A DNA stretch of 49,867 bases from a virus. The number at the start of each line of letters is the position of its first letter. Position 1 is the stretch's first letter. Under the pieces are notes generated by a model. The model saw only the letters and a program-made list of their open reading frames with translations, made no database searches and was not told where the DNA came from. Below are positions 23,231 to 31,931 of the stretch, piece after piece. A program made the position numbers and the translations under genes. Where the stretch lies: IMG/VR virus record IMGVR_UViG_3300025769_010522, positions 1-49,867 of that record; one strand, given 5' to 3'.

Positions 23231-23822
23231 CTTTTATTTTACTACAATCTGGATAGGTTTTAAGTTGGCTTTGTTTGTTGGGTAAGTTTTCTGGATGTAG
23301 CATCATATCTATACCCTTTGCTGCATCTTCTAGTCGCATGTTATAGTGGAATCCCAGCCACCAATAAGTTTGATTCTCCCAAGGAGAAGTATCTAGCGTT
23401 CTGCCATCATAGGCCATTCTTCGTAAGATATTATAATCACTTCTGCTATCAAGTAGAATAGCACCACCATGACCAATAGCCAACCGCTTGTCCCAACCGA
23501 AACTTAGGCACTGCATACGACCGCTTATATACATATTCTCGTCGAATGCTCTAGCACTATCCCAGATATTTGTAGGAGCAATACGATATTCATACTCCCA
23601 GTTATAATCCTTGTCCCAATATAACTCTAATCCCAACTTGTGCATTGTCATTGGGATACTAATGTAAGTATGACTTGGAAGTATGACTGGCCCGGTATAC
23701 TTCTGAAACCTCAAACATAATTCAATAGCATGTGTGCAACAATCTGTTAGTACAACGTGCGGCGCGCCAGTATATTCCCTTAGAACGCCTTCAAACTTAT
23801 CTAAAATATCGTAATTCATCAT
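23217..23822 (-). CDS. Short DegT/DnrJ-type aminotransferase
   Basis: A 201-residue protein that keeps only the PLP-binding large domain of the DegT/DnrJ/EryC1 family. Landmarks are the N-terminal [14 protein letters not shown] loop, PSHTYISIP, the cofactor aspartate in WDSARAFDE (D88) and the PLP lysine in [16 protein letters not shown] (K112). The C-terminal small domain (about 150 residues) is missing. The frame is clean and the gene tightly packed, so this looks like a compact form, not a decaying one. Whether it is active alone, or with the full-length paralogue at 2247, is unknown. It heads a sugar-modification run. Confidence 0.82.
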   Translation of the reverse strand: MMNYDILDKFEGVLREYTGAPHVVLTDCCTHAIELCLRFQKYTGPVILPSHTYISIPMTMHKLGLELYWDKDYNWEYEYRIAPTNIWDSARAFDENMYISGRMQCLSFGWDKRLAIGHGGAILLDSRSDYNILRRMAYDGRTLDTSPWENQTYWWLGFHYNMRLEDAAKGIDMMLHPENLPNKQSQLKTYPDCSKIKVDLS

Positions 23823-25048
23823 AAACCTGCATCAGTTGCAATATCTACAACACTAATTTTACCAGCTGCTTCTTTTGCAATTTTCAAACTAGGTGCAAGT
23901 ACAACTGCCATTCTACGATATGGCCTCGTTGTAGGCTTACCAAACACTCTTACATCAACGTCTGGTATTTTAAGTGCATCGTTAATACCGCTTATAATAA
24001 ACTCATGTGTAGTTTCATGTGCTAGGACAACGTGACTTGCGCCCGGACGTACCAGTTTAATTTCACCAATTGGTAATCCCAGTATAGCTCTTGCATGTAA
24101 GTCAAACTCACTTAGGTTTTGCGTAAACATGGTTACCATTCCAGTATCATGTGGGCGTGGACTCAGTTCGCTGAAGATAACCTCAGGACTATTGCCTTTG
24201 GTCTTAACAAAAAACTCTACACCAAATATACCAGCACCACCCAAATCATCTGTAATGATTTTTGCCATCTCCTGTGCGTGGGTCTCGATAATGTGTCCTG
24301 TAAAAGTTTCTTCTAGTGCAGGTTGCCAACTGTACTGATAATCTCCACGTTCTTGATAGTGACCAATTGGTGGACAAAATAGTGTAGGGCCCTCATGTTG
24401 CTTTACAGTTAGTAGTGTGATCTCTAGATCAAAATCAATAAACTCTTCTACAATTACACGCTGTCTATCACCACGCATACCTTCAACTGCATAGTTCCAA
24501 GCATTTTCAACTAGTTCTTCTTTGCTTTCCCATGCAGGTCCATAATGTTTTTGCCAATGTTCTGTATCTGACTGAAATTTAACAACGCTCTGACCTTTAC
24601 CACTAGAACTCATTACAGGCTTAACTACACAAGGCATTCCTATTCTATCTACGGCTAATTGAAGTTCCTCTAAATTATTTGCATATTCAAACTTTGCTGT
24701 ACGCAAACCAAGTTCAACTGCGCGATCCCTGATGCGATCTCGATTCATTGTTAGGTTAGTAGCTCTTGCTGTAGGAACAACAGTATAACCCTGTGCTTCC
24801 TTTTCCAGTAACACTTCTGTACGAATTGCTTCAACTTCAGGTACAATCAAGTCTGGTTTATAAAAATCAATAGTCTTGTTTAAATCATCATCATTTAGCA
24901 TGTCAAAAACTTCAAACTCATCAGCTACCTGCATTGCGGGCGCACCTATATAGCTATCACATGCTATAACATAACAACCTAAACGTTTTGCACTTATAGT
25001 AAACTCTTTACCTAACTCGCCGCTTCCCAATAGTAAAATACGCTTCAT
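23819..25048 (-). CDS. purT: Formate-dependent GAR transformylase PurT
   Basis: An ATP-grasp enzyme that formylates glycinamide ribonucleotide with formate and ATP, a folate-independent step of purine synthesis. The N-terminal [11 protein letters not shown] (5-15) and [11 protein letters not shown] are characteristic of PurT/PurK. The ATP-grasp core is seen in [19 protein letters not shown], the metal-binding block in [10 protein letters not shown] and [15 protein letters not shown]. Length 409 against about 392 in E. coli. Using PurT spares folate one-carbon units, which ThyX also needs. It overlaps both neighbours by a few bases. Confidence 0.95.
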   Translation of the reverse strand: MKRILLLGSGELGKEFTISAKRLGCYVIACDSYIGAPAMQVADEFEVFDMLNDDDLNKTIDFYKPDLIVPEVEAIRTEVLLEKEAQGYTVVPTARATNLTMNRDRIRDRAVELGLRTAKFEYANNLEELQLAVDRIGMPCVVKPVMSSSGKGQSVVKFQSDTEHWQKHYGPAWESKEELVENAWNYAVEGMRGDRQRVIVEEFIDFDLEITLLTVKQHEGPTLFCPPIGHYQERGDYQYSWQPALEETFTGHIIETHAQEMAKIITDDLGGAGIFGVEFFVKTKGNSPEVIFSELSPRPHDTGMVTMFTQNLSEFDLHARAILGLPIGEIKLVRPGASHVVLAHETTHEFIISGINDALKIPDVDVRVFGKPTTRPYRRMAVVLAPSLKIAKEAAGKISVVDIATDAGL

Positions 25049-25572
25049 TATTTGTGTCCTGTAATTTGTAGAGTATATCTCTTAGTTGTGCCTATATTAG
25101 CAGCCATGTGTTCTACGTCACCACGCCACCAATAATAATCTCCAGCTTTCCAACCCACCACTGGATTTTTTTCTATCTCGAAATAGTGACCGCTTTCCCA
25201 ATCTTGCAAGAATATTATTATACGCTCACATTGTTCTAATGTACAGTTAAAAAGTTCTCTATATCGTTTAAAGGTATCTCTATGGTTTGGTAATATTACG
25301 CCTGTTCCCATTTTGTAATAACTTGTACCAATGTCTTTAAGCGCAAACTCTGTTTCTGCCCAATGTATTATGACATTATTCCAACTTGGTTGTTGATTAC
25401 GCATGTCACACATAAACCCAGTAAAATGACTTTGTGGATGAACATACCCTTCTCTACGCCAACGTTCTATGTCTTTCCTGCTATTAAAAGACTCAAGACC
25501 ATATGACAAAGAACAATATTCGTCGTTCCAAAAGGGCTCGACGTGCCCTCTATGCCATTCTTGTGTTGCCAT
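25048..25572 (-). CDS. 2OG-Fe(II) oxygenase-like protein
   Basis: A 174-residue protein with the ligand order of the cupin-type 2OG oxygenases. Iron ligands are in [11 protein letters not shown] (H97, D99) and [11 protein letters not shown] (H155), with a 2OG-binding arginine in [10 protein letters not shown] (R165). The N-terminal third is rich in aromatic residues. Being between purT and the UDP-sugar dehydrogenase, it may modify a glycan or nucleotide precursor; substrate unknown. A TAATG junction joins it to purT, and its start overlaps the next gene's end by 23 bases. Confidence 0.75.
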   Translation of the reverse strand: MATQEWHRGHVEPFWNDEYCSLSYGLESFNSRKDIERWRREGYVHPQSHFTGFMCDMRNQQPSWNNVIIHWAETEFALKDIGTSYYKMGTGVILPNHRDTFKRYRELFNCTLEQCERIIIFLQDWESGHYFEIEKNPVVGWKAGDYYWWRGDVEHMAANIGTTKRYTLQITGHK

Positions 25573-26767
25573 AATGAATCACTTTATAACTAGTGTCGGA
25601 AAAACTGCGCCAAGGATCAACAATAACGCTGTCCTCATTAAGTTTGCAGTATAAGTCGTTAGATTGTTGATTGTTAATGTAGTTATAAGTAACACTCGGA
25701 TTGTGAGCAAGAAGTACAACTGCACTATAAGGACCAGGATCTGGATGTGTTAAAGGATCAACAATCATAGGATGAAATCCACGCTCGCTACAGTAATGTG
25801 CAACCAAACTACTATAGCTACCGTCTGTATAGGGGACATCTGGCTTGTACGCATAGCCGTGTATGAGTACAGGTAGTTCATGTTCCTTGGCAAGATCACA
25901 TAGGAAGTTTGCAAGATTACGTGCTTGTACTTCTCTACTGTTCATAATAGCATGGAACAGATCGTATTCTAAATTTAATTCCTTAGCCATATAGCGTAAT
26001 GCAATATTATCACGTGGATGACAAGGACCACCATCTCCCATTCCCGCTGTCATATACTTTGGGCCCATAATACGTTGGGTGCTGTTAGCAAGAGCATCTG
26101 TAACTACATCAACATTCATGTTACCCAGTTTCATTGCAACGTCTTGGATCATGTTAACAAGGCTGAGTTTTGCACTAATAAACGTGTTATAGAATATCTT
26201 AATACTTTCTGCTTCTTCCCATGTTCCTACACTATAGCGAGGATTGTTCTGCATAAGTTCTTTATAGAAGTTAATAAGCAGACTTGCATCACCTGTTTCA
26301 CTACCATCCTCTGTGCCGATAATAACCATTTCTGGATTAACCATATCCCATGCTACACTTCCCATAGCAATTAGATATGGGTTATAGATAAAACGTGCTT
26401 GTGTAATTAAAGGTGCAAGTTCTCTGCGAACAGTACCGGGAAGTACTGTGCTAATAAGAACTATAAGAGTATGTTCATTTGCATACTCGTTGACTTCCTT
26501 TAAGCACTGCTTTACTTGATCATAGTTAAAGTCCTGCGGCTCATAGTCCATACAAGGCATGCTACCATCATACTGTGGATGATGTGGTGTTTGAATAGCA
26601 ACAAAAACTAGATCTTTGTTTTGTACTGCATCTTTTACATCTGTGACTACTTTTATATTATCACTAGCACGGTCTTCAATATCAAACCCTGTAACTGAGT
26701 GTTTGACAGACATTGCTTCTGCACAAGGCAGACCTAGCTTTCCTAATCCAATAAATCCTACTTGCAT
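25550..26767 (-). CDS. UDP-glucose/GDP-mannose-type 6-dehydrogenase
   Basis: An NAD-dependent four-electron dehydrogenase that oxidises a nucleotide sugar to its uronic acid. Motifs: Rossmann GFIGLGKLGLP (4-14), the STVLPGT loop (106-112), the EEAESIKIFYNTF helix with K200 and N204, and the catalytic cysteine in DGGPCHPRDN (C259). Length 405 is normal. The acidic sugar would feed a glycan made by the adjacent epimerase and glycosyltransferase. The exact sugar nucleotide cannot be read from motifs. Confidence 0.9.
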   Translation of the reverse strand: MQVGFIGLGKLGLPCAEAMSVKHSVTGFDIEDRASDNIKVVTDVKDAVQNKDLVFVAIQTPHHPQYDGSMPCMDYEPQDFNYDQVKQCLKEVNEYANEHTLIVLISTVLPGTVRRELAPLITQARFIYNPYLIAMGSVAWDMVNPEMVIIGTEDGSETGDASLLINFYKELMQNNPRYSVGTWEEAESIKIFYNTFISAKLSLVNMIQDVAMKLGNMNVDVVTDALANSTQRIMGPKYMTAGMGDGGPCHPRDNIALRYMAKELNLEYDLFHAIMNSREVQARNLANFLCDLAKEHELPVLIHGYAYKPDVPYTDGSYSSLVAHYCSERGFHPMIVDPLTHPDPGPYSAVVLLAHNPSVTYNYINNQQSNDLYCKLNEDSVIVDPWRSFSDTSYKVIHYGNTRMA

Positions 26768-27585
26768 AGTAACGCCTTGATACCTTTTTCAACACTAATT
26801 TTAGGCTCGTATCCTAGATCAACTCTAGCCTTTTGTATGCTAAGAGCGCCACGTCTAGGATAGTCGTAGTCCCGTTGAATAATAGTGTAACTGCCTGTGC
26901 CAACCTGTGTGCAGATATATTCTGCAATAATATCTAGTGCGTGACTTTGACTGTAACTAACGTTATAGATTTGATTGCGGCTTTCCCGTTTAATCATCAA
27001 ACGTACGGCTTGAACAACGTCACTTACATTTGTAAAGTCTAAACAGTTATCATGTCCTTTTACTTCAATTACTCCACCTTCTTTAGCAGTACGAATAAAT
27101 GTAGGTAGCACACGATTAGGATCGTCGCCCTCTCCGTAGACTGCGGTAGGACGTACAATAGTCCAGTTATCGTGTAGCTCTTTAACTAGTCCTTCACCAA
27201 CTAGTTTTAGTCTGCCATATAAGTCAATAGGAGCAGGACTGTCGTATTCATATTTGTGTGTTAGATTGCTATCCCAATTACCGTACACCATACTACTACT
27301 AAAGTAGATAAAGTGACTGTTAGTAAACTTTGTTAGGCAGTTAATAAGTCCTGTTGTCATAGTATGAGTAGCTTCTACAGGACTACGCTTTACTGCTGCA
27401 AGATTAGGTTCTGCAGCAAGAAATACCACACAATCATAATCTGGACTAATGAGATTAAGATCGTTATGGTTGTTTACATTAGTACCAAACTTCTTATCAA
27501 TAACAACTACATTGTTATCTTGTTCTAGTTCACGTTCGAGATGCTTACCAATAAATCCAGCACCGCCTATAAGAAGTATATTCAT
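26758..27585 (-). CDS. NAD-dependent sugar epimerase/dehydratase
   Basis: A 275-residue extended short-chain dehydrogenase. The NAD loop is GGAGFIG (7-13), the catalytic serine lies in YFSSSMVYG (around 96-98) and the YxxxK pair in DLYGRLKLV (Y123, K127). It is a compact GalE/WcaG-like protein (usually 300-340 residues). It lies between the UDP-sugar dehydrogenase and a glycosyltransferase and overlaps both, so all three probably act on one nucleotide sugar. Epimerase versus dehydratase cannot be decided. Confidence 0.88.
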   Translation of the reverse strand: MNILLIGGAGFIGKHLERELEQDNNVVVIDKKFGTNVNNHNDLNLISPDYDCVVFLAAEPNLAAVKRSPVEATHTMTTGLINCLTKFTNSHFIYFSSSMVYGNWDSNLTHKYEYDSPAPIDLYGRLKLVGEGLVKELHDNWTIVRPTAVYGEGDDPNRVLPTFIRTAKEGGVIEVKGHDNCLDFTNVSDVVQAVRLMIKRESRNQIYNVSYSQSHALDIIAEYICTQVGTGSYTIIQRDYDYPRRGALSIQKARVDLGYEPKISVEKGIKALLCK

Positions 27586-28628
27586 CGATTCTTTATTGTA
27601 TTATAAAGTTGTTTTCCACTAAAGAAGTCATTAGATAACTTATTAGTTTGAGTAATCATAGCATTACGATATTTTTCGTAATTAATCATGTAATCGTGGA
27701 TTGTTTCAATAACACTAGATTTGTGTTCCTGATATTTATCCCAACTTTCTGTCCATTCACTAGGATACTTAAATTCATCGATAGCCATTTCACTGTAACT
27801 TAGACGATCGGGAATCATTGGAATGGTATCAACTAGCAAACCTTCATACCAACTGATACCTAGTGTTTCCTGTAGATTAGCACTAAACACTAACTTGGAT
27901 GTACCTAGTGCATTATGGTAATCATTTTTAGTATAGCCCTGCTCCATACACATAATCCATTCATACTCTGGCATACTTTCTGCAAGGTCACGGAATATCT
28001 CAGGCTGCTTTTCGGGTGCAATACGATGTGGGAAAAGAATAGTATTGGTCTTTTGCATATGCTTGTATGACAGCATTTGATCTACTTCATACTCCATAGG
28101 CCAGCCAACACGTTTTGTTTTTGCTGGATCTATCTTTAGACTTTCAGCAAACATATCAATATGAAACTGTGATGCATAGAAGTTGTTATCAAAGCATTCA
28201 TACATGCTCTGTTCGGCATGTCTGACCCAAGGCTTATCGCCTATAAGACGCCCGAGGAAATCAGCAGGATCATAACTGCCAGCATGCCATAGACCGCCAA
28301 TACGAATGTCAACCCCCAGTAGTTCAGCCATATAACGAAGTTGGATAACAGTAGGGTTCCAAGCATCTGTGTAAAGGAAATAGTCGCCGTTGTGTACTTG
28401 CCCTCGACAAAACATCTCAGCAATCTGTTCAAGTTGATTACTCTTATAAACATTTGTTCCTCCAAAGTTTAGGAACGCACCTGGAGTAGTAGCCTGAGGT
28501 ACATCGCCTCCGCTAATAACAACAACATCTTCATTAGTTGCGGCACGTAATTGTTTGGGTAGATGCGTTTTCCATTCACTGGTGTAACGTGTCTCAACTG
28601 CTTCTAAATCAACGAGAAATATAGTCAT
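27582..28628 (-). CDS. GT-B fold glycosyltransferase
   Basis: A 348-residue protein resembling GT1/GT4-type glycosyltransferases. The C-terminal domain contains ILFPHRIAPEKQPEIFRDLA, the start of the donor-binding half, and SANLQETLGISWYEGLLVD, a form of the E-x7-E motif region. A pattern like this occurs in phage-encoded GT-B enzymes acting on DNA bases or glycans. Position after the epimerase favours a glycan or surface target, but glucosylation of modified DNA should not be excluded in a phage with a DNA-modification gene set. Confidence 0.8.
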   Translation of the reverse strand: MTIFLVDLEAVETRYTSEWKTHLPKQLRAATNEDVVVISGGDVPQATTPGAFLNFGGTNVYKSNQLEQIAEMFCRGQVHNGDYFLYTDAWNPTVIQLRYMAELLGVDIRIGGLWHAGSYDPADFLGRLIGDKPWVRHAEQSMYECFDNNFYASQFHIDMFAESLKIDPAKTKRVGWPMEYEVDQMLSYKHMQKTNTILFPHRIAPEKQPEIFRDLAESMPEYEWIMCMEQGYTKNDYHNALGTSKLVFSANLQETLGISWYEGLLVDTIPMIPDRLSYSEMAIDEFKYPSEWTESWDKYQEHKSSVIETIHDYMINYEKYRNAMITQTNKLSNDFFSGKQLYNTIKNR

Positions 28629-28914
28629 GTGCGTTCTCCACTAGTGGTAATAACAGTGTATACTCTTGTTTGGCAAAACTCAACCTTACAGTTGGTATAC
28701 CAGCATTGTTTGTGAAGTTCCAGCCTCGTCCTTCCCAATACCAATCTCTGTTGTATTCTAGTCCATGTTTTCCTAGATGATTTGCTATAGCACACAGCGC
28801 ATCCACGGTAGTATAATCTGCGTTAAGAGCACCGCCCTCATGGTTCAAATGCGGAGGGCGGTTACTCCAACGTTCTACGTAAGGTTCAGCTATATATGGA
28901 AACCCACGCATCAA
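28609..28914 (-). CDS. Hypothetical protein
   Basis: A 101-residue protein with aromatic and glycine-rich segments (RDWYWEGRGWNFTNNAG). The helical segment VDALCAIANHLGKHGLEYN precedes a beta-like end (RLSFAKQEYTLLLPL). No family recognised. It overlaps the glycosyltransferase gene by 20 bases and the gene upstream by 4, so it is part of the same translational run. Confidence 0.65.
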   Translation of the reverse strand: MMRGFPYIAEPYVERWSNRPPHLNHEGGALNADYTTVDALCAIANHLGKHGLEYNRDWYWEGRGWNFTNNAGIPTVRLSFAKQEYTLLLPLVENAHDYISR

Positions 28915-29120
28915 TTACCAAAGATGTTACGTCCAAAAACTTTAGCATCCCTAATCCAGTTGTTACTAATACGTTTGCCTCCCTTAAAGGCGGCGTACTC
29001 GTTGTATGCTGGACTCTTGTTGTTATATAGGTCAGCCTCGTTATAAGGATGACCAAATACTGTGCAGAAACGCTTGTAATCGTCTAGATCGTCAAAAATC
29101 TTTTGCACGTCGTTTTTCAT
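28911..29120 (-). CDS. Small hypothetical protein
   Basis: A 69-residue protein, helical at the N-terminus (DVQKIFDDLDDYKRFC), then VFGHPYNEADLYNNKSPAYNE, with a basic end. Unknown family. Its start shares a base with the stop of the nuclease-like gene, and its stop overlaps the next start, supporting it as coding. Confidence 0.65.
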   Translation of the reverse strand: MKNDVQKIFDDLDDYKRFCTVFGHPYNEADLYNNKSPAYNEYAAFKGGKRISNNWIRDAKVFGRNIFGN

Positions 29121-29689
29121 TATACTACTTCCTTAAATAATTTGTTAAAGGTTGGTTGGCCTGCTAATGTTATTAAGTTTTTTACTTTTGATGCACGTAT
29201 TCTTAATTTAACACCAGTGGCTTTGCTTTCAGGTCTAGTCCATTCTAATATAAAATATTTAGATTTGGCACAGGTCCATTTACCGTACCCGGGATTGGTT
29301 CTGAAATCATCTGTTAATGCCTTCAAATCGTTTTCGATAATATCATGTATTAAACGTAAATCTACATAATGGGTTTTTCGTTTTACGTTATACTTATCAA
29401 ATTCATGCCACTGATGAGCACACCCTAGTTTATTAAGACAAACTTTACCATCTGTGTTGAGTAAATCGCGACTTTTGTATGTGCCAATGGTTATATCGTT
29501 ACTAGGTGTAAATGTCTTAATTTCTTCGCCAAACTGAGGCAAGTCTAAACCCTCAGCCCAGTTGGTCGTTATTCCGGCATCTTCGTAGGACTGCTGAACA
29601 GCTAAACCCCGGTCTCTACCTGAGAGTCCAACAAACTTTGATGTAGATCCGTCTAAAACTTTTGGCTGAGGATTTCTTATTTTCATCAT
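29120..29689 (-). CDS. Possible PD-(D/E)XK nuclease (MvaI/BcnI-like)
   Basis: A 189-residue protein in which GLDLPQFGEEIKTF (47-60) fits the D-x(n)-E-x-K active site of restriction-type nucleases: D49, E56, K58. It is preceded by a helix with E36 and followed by SNDITIGTYKSR, as in MvaI/BcnI-like enzymes. The C-terminus is basic (LRIRASKVKNL) and could bind DNA. The call rests on one motif and overall size. If right, a phage nuclease two genes from dpdA could cut unmodified host DNA. It overlaps its neighbours by 1-4 bases. Confidence 0.5.
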   Translation of the reverse strand: MMKIRNPQPKVLDGSTSKFVGLSGRDRGLAVQQSYEDAGITTNWAEGLDLPQFGEEIKTFTPSNDITIGTYKSRDLLNTDGKVCLNKLGCAHQWHEFDKYNVKRKTHYVDLRLIHDIIENDLKALTDDFRTNPGYGKWTCAKSKYFILEWTRPESKATGVKLRIRASKVKNLITLAGQPTFNKLFKEVV

Positions 29690-30141
29690 ACGTTCTTTGA
29701 GTATTGTGTTAGTGCGCCATTTTCGCCGTCTTCGGATACTTCAATCCAAACATCACGGCCTGGATAGCGATCCTGAATGGTTAGATAAAGGTCATCGGAA
29801 ATCATCTCACATGACTTAAAGTCTACATCAAGTTCGCCCTCGTAAAGTTTATTCATCCAACGCTTGAACTGGATAAACTCAATATCACGATCATCGTGGA
29901 ATACTTCAATCCAAACACGGAACTTGAAGATATGACGATGAGGATATTGTAAGAAACTTACATCATATTCATCGCCTGTTGCTAGTTTAGGATCATCAGC
30001 AGCCGCTGGATAGCGATGCATACCTTCCTTCTCAAACGTAACCCATACCATACGTGAGGCTTTGCGTACACGATCCTTTAGACCTTCTTCACGCATCCTA
30101 CGTAGAATGAACTCGTCGTGACTCTCTCTTGTTTCAGTCAT
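29686..30141 (-). CDS. T-fold (PTPS/QueD-like) protein of unknown activity
   Basis: A 151-residue protein that I read as a divergent member of the 6-pyruvoyltetrahydropterin synthase/QueD fold. It keeps three histidines at the zinc-ligand positions: H42 in KEGMHRYPA, and H68 and H70 in YPHRHIFKF (equivalent to HGHNY). These are followed by RDIEFIQFKRWM (cf. MVMDFxxLK) and a C-terminal DLYLTIQDRYP...VWIEVSEDGE (cf. ENLARYI...VYETPNN). It differs from the clear QueD at 15313, so the two are not recent duplicates. It lies two genes from dpdA and may serve the 7-deazaguanine pathway or have another pterin-like substrate. The QueF-type active site is not evident. Confidence 0.6.
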   Translation of the reverse strand: MTETRESHDEFILRRMREEGLKDRVRKASRMVWVTFEKEGMHRYPAAADDPKLATGDEYDVSFLQYPHRHIFKFRVWIEVFHDDRDIEFIQFKRWMNKLYEGELDVDFKSCEMISDDLYLTIQDRYPGRDVWIEVSEDGENGALTQYSKNV

Positions 30142-30295
30142 TGTTGTCTCTGTTCTTTACATGATTGTCAATAAAATCTCTGGGAATACCAGGATTGAGA
30201 TATTCTAATTCATCTGCAGAATATGTTTCGGGCATAGGAATACCATACTTCTTCATTTGAGAATATGCCCACTCTGTGTACTGTTTTCTATTCAC
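30134..30295 (-). CDS. Small protein, GTG start (53 residues)
   Basis: A short frame fills the gap between the T-fold gene and the DUF465-like gene. It starts with GTG at 30295, preceded by CAGGGGA and overlapping the stop of the gene upstream. It ends with a TGA inside the start of the T-fold gene. The protein (RKQYTEWAYSQMKKYGIPMP, then ADELEYLNPGIPRDF) looks like real coding sequence. Function unknown. Confidence 0.6.
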   Translation of the reverse strand: MNRKQYTEWAYSQMKKYGIPMPETYSADELEYLNPGIPRDFIDNHVKNRDNND

Positions 30296-30470
30296 TTTTG
30301 TTTTTCCCCTGATTCAGTGCGTCTTTAACTTGAAGTTTCTTTTTCTTCAACTCTGAAAGTTTATTACTAATATCTGAATCTTGTGGAAATTGTGTGTGTT
30401 CTTTTTCTAGTTTCTCAACACTAGCATGAAGCCTATTGTGTTGTTCAGTGAGCCTATCAATTTCTTTCAT
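30288..30470 (-). CDS. Small coiled-coil protein, DUF465/YdcH-like
   Basis: A 60-residue helical hairpin protein. The pattern DRLTEQHNRLHASVEKLEKE followed by LSELKKKKLQVKDAL is the hallmark of the DUF465 (YdcH/SlyX-like) family, whose cellular role is not established. Length matches the family. It starts immediately after the dpdA gene ends, one base apart. Confidence 0.72.
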   Translation of the reverse strand: MKEIDRLTEQHNRLHASVEKLEKEHTQFPQDSDISNKLSELKKKKLQVKDALNQGKNKSE

Positions 30471-31931
30471 CTAAACCTCTTGAAAAAGATCATAGTATTT
30501 TGTATTAGAGTTTATAGCACGTTTACCGGTATAACCTCGAGTACCTACTACTTCCATCCAAAGTCTACTGTACTCATCTACTAATTCTAAAGCCTTATCT
30601 GAATCCGCGCAACCGATAATTTCATTAATTACGTCACGCATTAGTACACGATCAAAGTCTTCTTGTACTAGCATGCTAGGAACAATGCCCTTATCGTAAC
30701 GTCTATTACTTTCCTGACAAGCGTGAATGTGTAGAGCCACGCTGTGAGCCATGAGTAGGAAGTATGTAAAACTATCCCAACTTGTGCGGCCTTCTTTACC
30801 AATCTTATTTAGGTCACCAGGACCATAAGCACAAATATCTGCTGCTGTAAGTCCCTTACTAATTACAGTTTCATCAAACTTATGATAACAGCCTTCACGT
30901 ATAAATGCTTGTCCAAACGGAGTTGTATCAGTATGCAAGTTCCTATCGTCAAAGCATTTCATCATACGATAACTCCAACGCTTGCGATCTTCCATAGTTA
31001 GTTCACAGTATACTTGTCCATTTGCTACTGCAAGGAAAGGACTTGCACAATCATAACTAATTGTAAAGTCTTCATTATAGTTTTTACGAATCGCACGTTG
31101 AACATCTGTTAGTAGACACGCCCATTCTAGTTTACTAGTACCTAGTACGTGCATCCAATCGTGTAGTCCCTTTTCAAGTAAGCCATCACGCATTAGAGTA
31201 ACTATACGCTTTAGAATAAGGTGCACATCACTTACGTTTTGTCCACCCATTGCCCAACCATTAAAGTGATTCTCATACTGTTTTGGATCACAGTATTTCT
31301 TCATACGGTTGTACCAATCATCTGCCTCTGTATGATTCTCACCCTGTAGTGTGTTTAGGAAACGACATTCCCCCTTGCGATTACGTATCCAATATTCGTT
31401 ATTGATTTCAGTTGCTGAACACGCATCTTCATAGCTGTGAATACCAGTGCGATCTCTGGCTTCCTGACTACTACGCTGTAGCCAACTGGGAACGTCAAGT
31501 GTCATGCCATAATCCATATAGGCATCCATCCACTTTAGAACAGCATCACGTTTGGCGTGAGCTCGTGGACAGTTGGGATCCTTCCAGTCTGCTTCCCATA
31601 CGCCCTTACCAATCTGATAGCCACCACTATCACCAACAATAAAACTTGTGCTACGATCACGTTCACGTATCATTGCTTCTTTAGGCAGATGTTTGTTAGT
31701 GTCTAAGTCTACATGTCCTGAACTATACAGACTCCACTTGTAGTTAAACAGACCATCATTGCTTAACCAGTTACCACTCTCTAAACCGTTAGTAAAGTGA
31801 CTGGGAATACGTGCTGGATCAACATAGTTTTCATACCGCTGTCTACCCACAAACGTAGCATAGAAACTACTGATCGCCGGTAGAAATACTGCGTAATCAT
31901 TTTGCTGTTGTGTAAAGTTGCTATCCATCAT
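30471..31931 (-). CDS. dpdA: DpdA-like DNA guanine transglycosylase
   Basis: A 486-residue tRNA-guanine-transglycosylase-like enzyme of the kind that swaps guanine for a 7-deazaguanine base in DNA. TGT motifs are in order: IVGDSGGYQIGKG (D101, general acid/base), TLDVPSW (141-150 region), NGWAMGGQ (224-231, cf. GGLAVGE), HVLGTSK (261-267) and YDCASPFLAVANG (nucleophile D294; cf. DCVxPTRxARNG). The TGT zinc cluster CxCxxC is not obvious. With folE, queD, queE and yhhQ in the window this implies a 7-deazaguanine-modified phage genome, as known for other DpdA phages, which protects against host restriction. tRNA modification is the alternative. Confidence 0.85.
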   Translation of the reverse strand: MMDSNFTQQQNDYAVFLPAISSFYATFVGRQRYENYVDPARIPSHFTNGLESGNWLSNDGLFNYKWSLYSSGHVDLDTNKHLPKEAMIRERDRSTSFIVGDSGGYQIGKGVWEADWKDPNCPRAHAKRDAVLKWMDAYMDYGMTLDVPSWLQRSSQEARDRTGIHSYEDACSATEINNEYWIRNRKGECRFLNTLQGENHTEADDWYNRMKKYCDPKQYENHFNGWAMGGQNVSDVHLILKRIVTLMRDGLLEKGLHDWMHVLGTSKLEWACLLTDVQRAIRKNYNEDFTISYDCASPFLAVANGQVYCELTMEDRKRWSYRMMKCFDDRNLHTDTTPFGQAFIREGCYHKFDETVISKGLTAADICAYGPGDLNKIGKEGRTSWDSFTYFLLMAHSVALHIHACQESNRRYDKGIVPSMLVQEDFDRVLMRDVINEIIGCADSDKALELVDEYSRLWMEVVGTRGYTGKRAINSNTKYYDLFQEV

